A stretch of 27,308 bases of DNA from Acidobacteriota bacterium (GTDB taxonomy: Bacteria; Acidobacteriota; Terriglobia; UBA7540). The stretch is from assembly GCA_003224665.1 (NCBI GenBank), contig QHZM01000006.1, forward strand, positions 1 to 27,308, read 5' to 3'. The stretch's first letter is position 1; every line of letters starts with the position of its first letter. The translations under genes and the position numbers were made by a program. The notes beneath the pieces are model-generated. The model worked only from the letters and a program-made list of their open reading frames with translations. It did no database searches and was not told the DNA's origin. Shown piece by piece: positions 1-6,857 of this stretch.

Positions 1-102
1 ACTTCGGACTGGGAGTGGGCGCTCGGCGCCGAAGCCGGCTCGTCCGGTTGCCCGACGTCGGGTCAATGCCGCACGGATGCATTCATCGTCGAACTAAAAT
101 AA
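1..102 (+). CDS. C-terminal fragment of a secreted IPT/propeller-family protein (5' end outside window)
   Basis: Frame 1 encodes 33 residues ending in FIVELK and a TAA stop at 100-102. They are identical to the C-terminus of the 817-residue protein at 2705-5158 and similar to that of the 466-residue protein at 5457-6857 (shared SDWE and RTD.F.VELK). The gene therefore starts to the left of the window and is a third member of this paralogue family in tandem. Whether its missing part carries IPT repeats cannot be seen. The identity extends past the stop codon into non-coding DNA, so this is a recent duplication, a gene conversion, or an assembly repeat at a contig end. Its function is unknown; the family looks secreted and beta-propeller-like. 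Confidence 0.8.
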   Translation, partial: TSDWEWALGAEAGSSGCPTSGQCRTDAFIVELK

Positions 103-433
103 GGCTGGCTGGAAACAATCCCCCCGCGCCCGCCGGGTGCAGCTTGAGGCTGCGGCAAGCCTCGCATCCCTCCGCTCAGCTCAGCCATGCAGTCACTTTG
201 CATGGGCATGCGAATACGCCTGGGCTCCGCGGGCTGATCCGGCCAGTGCTCAAGGATGAGCCCGAGGCGAAAGCCGCCAGCACCTGAAGCTAAGTCTGCA
301 TTCGTCCTATCCCCGTCCCTCAGACTAACCAACACTTTATCACCGCCCCTTATGCCCTTTCGGATGGCGATTTGGGCTCTGACCATCCACCGGGAGGATG
401 TTCTGCGGAGCTCAACTGTGCCAACGTGCGTTT
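103..433. other. Intergenic stretch between the propeller fragment and the regulator
   Basis: I see no convincing gene here. It holds the non-coding tail of the 180-bp repeat (to 180) and two small hairpins: 145-164, and CCATGCA/TGCATGG at 185-205 with a 7-base loop. The latter lies just beyond the repeat boundary. The two flanking genes converge on this stretch, so hairpins acting as terminators would make sense, but neither has a T tract. Confidence 0.5.
145..164 (+). terminator. Possible weak terminator hairpin, copy 1
   Basis: TGAGGCT, loop GCGGCA, AGCCTCG: a 7-bp stem 43 bases after the stop codon, with one terminal G-T wobble. There is no T run after it, so intrinsic termination is uncertain. 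The equivalent hairpin at 5201-5220 pairs perfectly. Confidence 0.35.
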
Positions 434-1111
434 CTACGGCAAGTTACTAAACAACATGATGAGATCCGTGCGGCTTTGAACCTTGAACTTGGCCAGAAGC
501 TTGGAAACGTAGAACTTCGCCGTACTTTCTGAGATTTTCAGGTCGTAGGCAATCTCACGATTCGATCGGTTTAATTTGAGTAGTTCGAGAACCGTCCGTT
601 CGCGATGGGTAATGTTGGGGACTGTTTTGACCAATTGTTTGTTCGCAATCGCGCCCAAGTAGCTGGCGAGCAAGTTGCGCGGTGCCCAGCAGCCGCCCTC
701 GGCAACTCTGGACACGGCACGGGAAATGTAGCGATGCGCCTGGTCATGGGTCAGCAAACCTGTAACGCCGATTCTAAAGAGCGGAAATGCCGATTCCGCG
801 CTTAGCTTCGCACCTACCACAATTTGTCGAGACTTCGGAAAGCCAGCTCGGATTTCTGCGACCAGAAGCTGAATCGCCTCGGTGATGGCCAGAGTATCCA
901 CAATGAAAACCTGGACAACTGGCAGGTCCAGCTTTTCAAGATCAAAGGCCAGCGAAGTGTCAAGCTGTCGCGCTTCTATACGAAAGCCCGAGGCAGACAA
1001 CAGCTTTTGGTAATCCTCCAGGACTAAAGGGTGGGTATAAAGAAGACATACCGTCCCGAGCGGAGCTGCGGTCTTGCTTTGATGCACTTTTGCGATAGTA
1101 TTGATCCGCAT
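434..1111 (-). CDS. LuxR/NarL-type transcriptional regulator with a degenerate receiver-like domain
   Basis: The 225-residue product (from ATG at 1111) has a C-terminal LuxR-type helix-turn-helix at about residues 168-225. Visible hallmarks are THRERTVLELL, the NREIAYDLKISESTAKFYVSKLLAKF core and QSRTDLI. The N-terminal part (about 20-135) looks like a response-regulator receiver fold (TVCLLYTHPLVLEDYQKLL, VQVFIVDTL). It lacks the usual acidic pair after the first strand, so phosphorylation may be lost or unusual. An upstream ATG at 1153 would add 14 residues, but these lie before the domain and neither start has a clear ribosome binding site. It is the only regulator in the window, reads away from the polysaccharide genes and sits next to a long non-coding stretch with palindromes. 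Control of the locus is therefore plausible but inferred. Confidence 0.85.
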   Translation of the reverse strand: MRINTIAKVHQSKTAAPLGTVCLLYTHPLVLEDYQKLLSASGFRIEARQLDTSLAFDLEKLDLPVVQVFIVDTLAITEAIQLLVAEIRAGFPKSRQIVVGAKLSAESAFPLFRIGVTGLLTHDQAHRYISRAVSRVAEGGCWAPRNLLASYLGAIANKQLVKTVPNITHRERTVLELLKLNRSNREIAYDLKISESTAKFYVSKLLAKFKVQSRTDLIMLFSNLP

Positions 1112-1747
1112 TACGGATCTTCGGTTTCTCGAATTTTTCTGTAGTTGCCCCATGGACAGGCCTGCGCAGGTTCTGAGGAGTTTCTCTGGTTCGAAAGGGG
1201 CGGTGACCTACCCCATTACTGTTGCCACTTGCAAGGAAAAGTGTGTACTTCCGGGCCCCGCAAAGGCGCGAGGCGAACTCCGCGCGGCGGCAAATTCCGC
1301 CGACGTTTGATGGCCCAGCAAATGGTGTCGCCGCCGCTCGTCTTACTGCCTACTCCAAATCCCATTCTTGTTGTGGGCGACAGCCGGGCTGCGAAGCCAG
1401 CGCGTGTTCAATCATTCCTCCCCCAGCTACCCGTTGAAGGTTTCCATGTACGCGTTCCGCCTTGGCCGTCCAGGCCGGTGCGCCCCAAGCGGCTGCCGCG
1501 AAGTAGTAGCACGAAGCAACCAAGTTAAGTGTCCTCATTAACGTCTTCTCACCAACCGCTATTTACGCGATGTGCGCTGGCCCTCAGAGGTGAACTCCAA
1601 AGCGAGTTACCCTGTTCAGGGGCCGCTCAGCGTTCAAATCGTAGAGGGGCGTGTTCGCGGTCTGCCCGCAGAGCACCAAGGGCTAGGCGCAGAAATGCCA
1701 CATCTTGTCCATCAGTCATTTAGCGCCGCACGCTAATCGCCAAAGGG

Positions 1748-1784
1748 ATTATCAGACGCTGCTGCGATAATGGCATTTATTATC
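1748..1784. promoter_or_regulatory. Cluster of three GATAAT/ATTATC half-sites (candidate operator)
   Basis: ATTATC at 1748-1753, GATAAT at 1766-1771 and ATTATC at 1779-1784. The last two form a perfect 6-bp inverted repeat with a 7-base spacer (GATAATGGCATTTATTATC). This lies in a locally A+T-rich patch between the divergent regulator and IPT genes. The motif matches no operator I can name. Confidence 0.3.
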
Positions 1785-2363
1785 AATAAGTTAGGAGGGA
1801 ATTGGGGGTCGGTAGTAATCCCCGGAGATACTTTTGAAGGGTAGTTCTTGCACCCTCCCGTTACACTTTGACATGGCGGGCATCGGTGCCTCGACTGATT
1901 ATTCAATTCCTGAACTCGTAGACCTTGCCCCGTTTTACGTACCCATAGTAAGGAAACTTCTGCCTTCTTCGGTGCCCCTACGTGAGCGGCCCACCATTTT
2001 TTGAGCCACTGGGAGAGCAGGTTACGCGGTTCAGAGAAACCGCGTCATCACCCACTCGTTTCAGACGATCAAAAACTTGTTAGATCGCGCGCCCTAACCG
2101 GTCCAGCCCAGGTCCAGGACCGACTCCGGACAAACGAACGCAGCCCACATGGCGGAAGGATTCAGGGAAAAGGACACTTCATCCGCAGGACTGTTCATCA
2201 AGATTTTGTCGGCATTCTTTCTACAAAAGCCGTACTTCCTCACCGCTTTCGAAACCAACGAGCAGGTTAATGGGGTTCGCAATTAGGTTCATTTCCGGGA
2301 ATCACCCACTTGCACTTAAGACTAGAAGAATCACTTTCCCACCGAATTTAGATGCTCCTTTGT

Positions 2364-2379
2364 ACAGGTTTACACCTGT
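2364..2379. promoter_or_regulatory. 16-bp palindrome ACAGGTTTACACCTGT (candidate operator)
   Basis: ACAGGT and ACCTGT form a perfect 6-bp inverted repeat around TTAC, about 325 bases upstream of the IPT/TIG start. The half-sites are those of the classical lux box (ACCTGT-N8-ACAGGT) but in the opposite order and with 4 rather than 8 bases between them. A LuxR-type regulator is encoded next door. Operator function is inferred only from symmetry and position. Confidence 0.3.
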
Positions 2380-2689
2380 TCTGAAAGCTAGTCTCAGTTC
2401 TATCCCGAATTAGCCATGTAGCCAATTGTTTGCTCCTTCTGCCTGGCCCTAACCTGGGATGGAAAGAAAGGCGGGCCGCATGAAATCCGTTTTATCGCTT
2501 TCTCAAGCGGTCGAAAGTGATACGGCACACGCGTTTCAATTCAACTTGCCCGCCTTTCCATCACGCGCACGAAACACGCCCGAGTACTCGGCAGAGAGCG
2601 GGGATGAATTCCCCAACGTGCAAGCCGATCCAATAGCTGCCCCTCCGCCCCAAACCTGCCCGCGTGCTTAAGCGTGTCGAATCTCTCAG

Positions 2690-2695
2690 AGGAGG
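2690..2695 (+). promoter_or_regulatory. Ribosome binding site AGGAGG that fixes a TTG start
   Basis: A full AGGAGG lies 9 bases before TTG at 2705, the first codon of the IPT/TIG frame. The nearby ATG at 2709 is in another frame that closes after about 50 codons, so TTG is the supported start. Confidence 0.75.
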
Positions 2696-2704
2696 TTTGC
2701 CAGA

Positions 2705-5158
2705 TTGCATGCCTCACGTCGGATATTGTTTACAGCAACTTTACCCTTTGCCGCCTTTACCGTACTTACAGTAACCATCATCTCCAGCGCAACATGGAGC
2801 CTTGTCGGGGTTTCTCCGAATTCGGGTCCTTTGACAGGCGGAACAGTAGTCAATATTTCAGGTAGTGGTTTTCAAAAAGCTACGGGAGTCTCCTTCGGGG
2901 GAGTTAACGCCAGTCGGGTGACTGCGCTGAACGCCACACGACTGCAAGCAGTCACCCCCGCCCATGCAGCAGGGGCAGTCGACGTCGTGGTAACCTATCG
3001 TGACAGCCAGTCGGCTGGGTTGCCCGCAGGATTTACCTACAATCCCCCGCCGACGGTCAGCAGTGCCACGCCTAACTCCGGGCCCACGGCTGGAGGAATG
3101 GCTGTGACTATTGCGGGAACGAGTTTCCAGACTGGAGCGAAGGTTGCGTTCGGAGGAACACTTTCAACCGCAGTCTTGGTCACCAGTGGAACCAAGTTAC
3201 AAGTCTTGACGCCAACACATGCGGCAGGCACCGTCAATGTAGTCGTTGCCAATCCCGACGGGCAGAGTGCCTCGCTGACGGGTGGCTACACCTACATTTC
3301 CATGCCGACGATCAGCAGCGCCTCGCCCAACTCGGGTCCTGTAGGAGGCGGGACCACGGTGACCATTTCAGGTCTTAGTTTCCAGAGTGGGGCAACAGTG
3401 ACCTTTGGCGGAACCAGCGCCAGCCAAGTGACCTTCGTGAGTGCCACCCAACTTCAAGCTCTTACACCTACACACGCAGCTGGCACAGCGAACGTGGTGG
3501 TGACGAACCCCAACGGTCAATCTGGCTCCTTATCGGGAGGCTTCACCTACAATCTCCCGCCGAAGGTCAGCAGTGTGTCGCCTAACTCCGGGTCCACGGC
3601 TGGAGGAACGGCCGTGAATATTGCAGGCACGGGCTTCCAGAGCGGCTCTGGAGTGTCATTCGGGAGTGTCGCCGCCAAGTCCGTCGCTTTCGCGAGCTCT
3701 TCACTCCTTCTGGCCACCACGCCGGCCGAATCAGCCGCAGTTGTGGACGTCACCGTCAAGAACCCGGATGGCCAGATGTCGAGTCTGCCCGCCGCCTTCA
3801 CCTTCAGTCCCGGAACAGGAGGGCCCCCGACCACTTACACCAGTCGAAGTGACCGAAACCGCCAGCTAGAGTCCGCTTTGTCGCCGCCAGCGGTCAACAC
3901 GGTCGTCAACGATCCTGCTTTCAGCTCCCGGATGGTGCGGGTAACTGACCAGAACACCGGGACACCCTTCGGCAGCAACTTCACGAACCACTCCTTCGAA
4001 ACCACTTCCTCAGCCGAGCAGAACACCTGGAATACCAATTCCACCCGCTTCTACGTCGAGATGGACACGGGACGGACATTACCCTTTGCCTTTGATCCCG
4101 CCACGATGGCGGTGACCCGGATTAACATCTCCTCCAATCCGCCGGGCTGGTTGCCCCTGAATAACGGCGCGGCCTTCAGCTATTCGGACCCCGATTTGAT
4201 CTACGGAACGGCCCAGCAGAACGTCATTTTAAAATTCAATTTTGCGACGAACACCCTCTCCACCGTCATTAACACGACCCAATGCGGCGTCACCGGCCTG
4301 CAGCCCGGCACTCACACGGGAGATATCTCCGTCAATTCCACGGATACCCGCTTTTTGGCCTATGAGGGAGGGACCATTCAGGACACCGACATGTTCGCCG
4401 TGGTGTACGACACGGCCCTCGGCTGCCGCTGGTACAACACCCAAACCGGGCAGATTGGGGGATGGGGGGTGCCGACCGGAGCCGCGACGACAACGCAGAC
4501 CTTTCCGATGCACAACGCTCGCCTCTCCAGGGCCGGCGATTGGGTTCGCCTGGTGAATCCCGGAGGCTCAGTTGAGGCCTATTGGGATGTTGCGACTTTG
4601 AACGTCTCGGTGTGCTCCAGCGCCTCGGCACCGTATTGCGGCGGACACCAAGTGCTCGGTTACAGCAACCTGGTCAACCAACCGGGAACGATTGACGCCA
4701 TGAACATCGCCATCAGGCCCTTGACCAACATTAATTCCTCGACCGGACTGATTGTTCCTCTGCCGACGCCGACGGAATTTGTGCTGGATGGTCACTGGTC
4801 ATGGAATAACGTCGACCCCAACGACAGCGTACCGGTTTGTGGCTCGACTTACCGGAATGTGACCCCGGTGCTCGAAATCGGCCGCGCGTGGGACCGGGAA
4901 GTCATCTGTATCCGGACCGACGGCGTCCAATCCGAGGTTTGGCGGTTTGCTCATAACCGGGCCTCGGGGACCGCAAACCAGAACGCAGGTCCGGGCTCGA
5001 ACTTCTTTGCCACGCCTCGCGGCAACGTGTCCCAGGACGGCAGGTTTTACATGTTCACTTCGGACTGGGAGTGGGCGCTCGGCGCCGAAGCCGGCTCGTC
5101 CGGTTGCCCGACGTCGGGTCAATGCCGCACGGATGCATTCATCGTCGAACTAAAATAA
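2705..5158 (+). CDS. Secreted protein with four IPT/TIG repeats and a C-terminal beta-propeller-like domain
   Basis: The 817-residue product starts at TTG behind AGGAGG. Residues 1-30 are a signal peptide (twin Arg at 5-6, then a long hydrophobic run). Four tandem IPT/TIG Ig-like repeats of about 85 residues follow at roughly 31-115, 116-200, 201-286 and 287-370. Each opens with SxSPNSGPxxGGTxVxISG and includes FQ.G..V.FGG and TP.HAAG. After a Pro/Thr linker, residues 396-817 form a domain with propeller-like strands (FAFDPATM, NARLSRAGDWVRL, SQDGRFYMFTSDWE). It has several conserved Cys (GCRWYNTQTGQ, APYCGGHQVLGY, VPVCGSTY, EVICIRTDG) that could form disulfides outside the cytoplasm. IPT/TIG repeats commonly mediate binding in extracellular or carbohydrate-active proteins. 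The C-terminal domain is shared with the next gene and with the fragment at the left edge. Adhesion to or processing of the polymer is a guess; no catalytic motif is visible. Confidence 0.88.
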   Translation: MHASRRILFTATLPFAAFTVLTVTIISSATWSLVGVSPNSGPLTGGTVVNISGSGFQKATGVSFGGVNASRVTALNATRLQAVTPAHAAGAVDVVVTYRDSQSAGLPAGFTYNPPPTVSSATPNSGPTAGGMAVTIAGTSFQTGAKVAFGGTLSTAVLVTSGTKLQVLTPTHAAGTVNVVVANPDGQSASLTGGYTYISMPTISSASPNSGPVGGGTTVTISGLSFQSGATVTFGGTSASQVTFVSATQLQALTPTHAAGTANVVVTNPNGQSGSLSGGFTYNLPPKVSSVSPNSGSTAGGTAVNIAGTGFQSGSGVSFGSVAAKSVAFASSSLLLATTPAESAAVVDVTVKNPDGQMSSLPAAFTFSPGTGGPPTTYTSRSDRNRQLESALSPPAVNTVVNDPAFSSRMVRVTDQNTGTPFGSNFTNHSFETTSSAEQNTWNTNSTRFYVEMDTGRTLPFAFDPATMAVTRINISSNPPGWLPLNNGAAFSYSDPDLIYGTAQQNVILKFNFATNTLSTVINTTQCGVTGLQPGTHTGDISVNSTDTRFLAYEGGTIQDTDMFAVVYDTALGCRWYNTQTGQIGGWGVPTGAATTTQTFPMHNARLSRAGDWVRLVNPGGSVEAYWDVATLNVSVCSSASAPYCGGHQVLGYSNLVNQPGTIDAMNIAIRPLTNINSSTGLIVPLPTPTEFVLDGHWSWNNVDPNDSVPVCGSTYRNVTPVLEIGRAWDREVICIRTDGVQSEVWRFAHNRASGTANQNAGPGSNFFATPRGNVSQDGRFYMFTSDWEWALGAEAGSSGCPTSGQCRTDAFIVELK
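2795..3814 (+). repeat. Four tandem IPT/TIG coding repeats, about 255 bp each
   Basis: Units at about 2795-3049, 3050-3304, 3305-3562 and 3563-3814 encode the four Ig-like IPT/TIG domains. They are similar at DNA level (recurring AACTCNGG and CTACA-TCCGCCGA-type stretches) but clearly diverged, so the array is not a recent expansion. Unit 4 is the most divergent at its end, losing the HAAGT motif. Confidence 0.8.
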
Positions 5159-5236
5159 GGCTGGCTGGAAACAATCCCCCCGCGCCCGCCGGGTGCAGCT
5201 CGAGGCTGCGGCAAGCCTCGCATCCCTCCGCTCAGC
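5057..5236. repeat. 180-bp near-identical direct repeat, copy 2
   Basis: Matches positions 1-180 with one base difference (C at 5201). It spans the end of the 817-residue gene and 78 bases beyond its stop codon, then diverges sharply. Confidence 0.95.
5201..5220 (+). terminator. Possible terminator hairpin after the IPT/TIG gene
   Basis: CGAGGCT, loop GCGGCA, AGCCTCG gives a perfect 7-bp GC-rich stem 42 bases after the stop codon. No T run follows, so this could be an mRNA 3' stabiliser or a weak terminator. A TATAAT at 5343-5348, about 110 bases before the next start, could be a -10 element, but no -35 is seen. Confidence 0.4.
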
Positions 5237-5456
5237 GGAAGCCGGCCTGTTCGTCCCCTCGACCCCCCTTAAGCCCCGAATCCCCGGAATTCTTGCATTG
5301 ATCAGGGGCATAAAGGAAACGCCTCGGGCTATCATCCCAGCATATAATTGACGAGGACGTGCCGCTGGGGAGCTTTCCATAATGGCCGCGCGGCAACAGC
5401 CTAATTTCCAACAGTTCTGAGCGTTGTTTGATACTTGGGACTTGGGGTGAAAACTT

Positions 5457-6857
5457 ATGAAGAGGTCTCAGAAGCTGCTCGCTCGGTTTGCGGGCGCCGC
5501 CGCAGTTCTGGGCTCCCTTGTCGGTCCGAGTTTCGGGCAATCCAAAGAATCGGCGGCCCAGTGTGGTCCGCCTGTTTATTGTGCCCCCAGCGACAGAGTT
5601 TTGCGGAAGGAAAGTCCGCTTTCAATCGGCGATGCCGGTTCGGTGTTTGACGATCCAGATTTCGGTTCGCGCATCGTCCGCGTCACCGACGCGAACACCG
5701 GGACTCAGCTGGGCGGCGGTTTTCCCGGAGTCTCATTCGCCACGGATTCCTCATCGGAGCAGAACACCTGGAACAAGAGTGCGACAAGGTTTTACGCCGT
5801 GACGGAGGGCGGAAGGGCTGTTCTGTTTGGCTTTGATCCGGAATCCAAAAACTCATGGCTTGTACGGATATCGGGAGGGGGATGGCTGCCCCTCCGGCCG
5901 GGGGCGTCGTTCAGCTTCGTTGACCCTGACGTTATTTACGGGAGCCCGGCCTCAGGGGATTCGGCGGTCGCTCGTTACCGATTATCAACGCGCAAAACTT
6001 CGACCGTCTTCGATGCGAGGAGGTGTGTACCGCACTTCGGGCGCGTCACGACGCTGGGGGACATCTCCGTGAGTTCCAACGACCAGCAATTCGCCACGTA
6101 CGCCGGCGGCCCAATTCAGGACGAGCACATGTTGGTCATGGTTTTCGATTCAACCCAAGGGTGTCGATGGTATAACACCCAAACTGGGCAAGTTGGCGGA
6201 GACTGGGGCCCGGCCGGTGCGGCCACGACGCCGCAAAAGTATCTTATCCACAACGCTCGTCTCTCCAAGCGGGGCGATTTTGTTCGAATTACCGGCCCTG
6301 GTGGGGGGGTCGAGGCTTACTGGCAGGTCGCAACGCTCAACGTAACGACTTGTTCCTCGCGGGCTGCGCCGTATTGCGGTGGCCATAAAGTCCTGGGCTA
6401 TGCTCACATGGTCAATCAGCCGGGGACGCTGGACGACATGAATGTCGTGATGAGGCCCTTGACCAGCATCAAGGCAAGCTTCCAGCTCATCAATCCTCTG
6501 CTCACCCCGACCCAATGGACCCTGGATTCGCACTGGTCTTGGAACAACGACGATGCCAACGACAGCTTCCCTGTTTGCGGTTCCACCTATCGCGAAGTGC
6601 CGCCTTTTACTCGGATTGAAAGGGCGTGGGACCGGGAAGTGATCTGTATCCGCACGGACGGGACTCAATCGCAGGTTTGGCGGTTTGCCCATCATCGTTC
6701 GACCGCCGCCAATGGATTTTGGTCCACTCCGCGAGGCAACGTTTCGCAGGACGGCAAGTTTTACATGTTCACTTCAGATTGGGAAAACACGCTCGGATTC
6801 CTGAACGGCTCAAGGACCCAGCACCGCACCGACGTGTTTGTCGTGGAGCTGAAGTGA
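5457..6857 (+). CDS. Secreted beta-propeller-like protein, paralogue lacking IPT/TIG repeats
   Basis: The 466-residue product starts at ATG 5457, with GGGGTG 7 bases upstream. Residues 1-27 are a clear signal peptide (KRSQK, hydrophobic AAAVLGSLVG, then SFGQ). Residues from about 60 to the end align throughout with 396-817 of the preceding gene. Shared blocks include SRIVRVTDANTGT, SSEQNTWN, GCRWYNTQTGQ, HNARLS, VEAYWQVATLNVT, APYCGGHKVLGY, HWSWNN, EVICIRTDG, VSQDGKFYMFTSDWE and VFVVELK. The conserved Cys pattern is kept. It is the same domain without the N-terminal Ig-like array, which suggests the propeller-like part is the functional core and IPT repeats are an add-on. Its stop codon overlaps the GTG start of the flippase, placing the two in one transcript and linking this protein to polymer export. 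Function unknown. Confidence 0.88.
   Translation: MKRSQKLLARFAGAAAVLGSLVGPSFGQSKESAAQCGPPVYCAPSDRVLRKESPLSIGDAGSVFDDPDFGSRIVRVTDANTGTQLGGGFPGVSFATDSSSEQNTWNKSATRFYAVTEGGRAVLFGFDPESKNSWLVRISGGGWLPLRPGASFSFVDPDVIYGSPASGDSAVARYRLSTRKTSTVFDARRCVPHFGRVTTLGDISVSSNDQQFATYAGGPIQDEHMLVMVFDSTQGCRWYNTQTGQVGGDWGPAGAATTPQKYLIHNARLSKRGDFVRITGPGGGVEAYWQVATLNVTTCSSRAAPYCGGHKVLGYAHMVNQPGTLDDMNVVMRPLTSIKASFQLINPLLTPTQWTLDSHWSWNNDDANDSFPVCGSTYREVPPFTRIERAWDREVICIRTDGTQSQVWRFAHHRSTAANGFWSTPRGNVSQDGKFYMFTSDWENTLGFLNGSRTQHRTDVFVVELK

Larger units (their letters stand above)
1..180. repeat. 180-bp near-identical direct repeat, copy 1 (copy 2 at 5057-5236)
   Basis: Base-by-base comparison shows positions 1-180 match 5057-5236 with a single difference (T at 145, C at 5201). 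The repeat covers the last 33 codons of the gene plus 78 bases of downstream DNA including a small hairpin, and identity stops abruptly after CTCAGC at 180/5236. The left boundary is the window edge, so the full length is unknown. Confidence 0.95.
1112..2704. other. Long non-coding or unassigned stretch upstream of the IPT/TIG gene
   Basis: About 1.6 kb without a gene I can support. Short open frames exist on both strands but lack family resemblance. The best is a 62-codon minus-strand frame at 1350-1538 with a hydrophobic, signal-like start (FAAAAWGAPAWTA) behind a GAGAAG sequence, and I do not trust it. The stretch contains an A+T-rich patch with three GATAAT/ATTATC half-sites (1748-1784), a 16-bp palindrome (2364-2379) and the strong AGGAGG ribosome binding site at 2690-2695. 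A TTGACA at 1868-1873 has no matching -10 at a suitable distance. The stretch probably carries regulation for the divergent regulator and IPT genes, and may include eroded coding DNA. Confidence 0.5.

Noticed and set aside
1350..1538. A 62-codon minus-strand frame with a signal-peptide-like start.
   Set aside because: No family resemblance beyond the first 25 residues and the rest looks like chance translation of GC-rich DNA.
1868..1902. TTGACA (1868-1873) as a sigma-70 -35 box.
   Set aside because: No acceptable -10 hexamer lies 16-18 bases downstream; the nearest A+T-rich hexamer is 23 bases away.
5343..5383. TATAAT (5343-5348) and TTGACG/CATAAT (5348-5383) as promoters of the 466-residue gene.
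   Set aside because: The TATAAT has no -35 at the right distance and the TTGACG/CATAAT pair is 24 bases apart.
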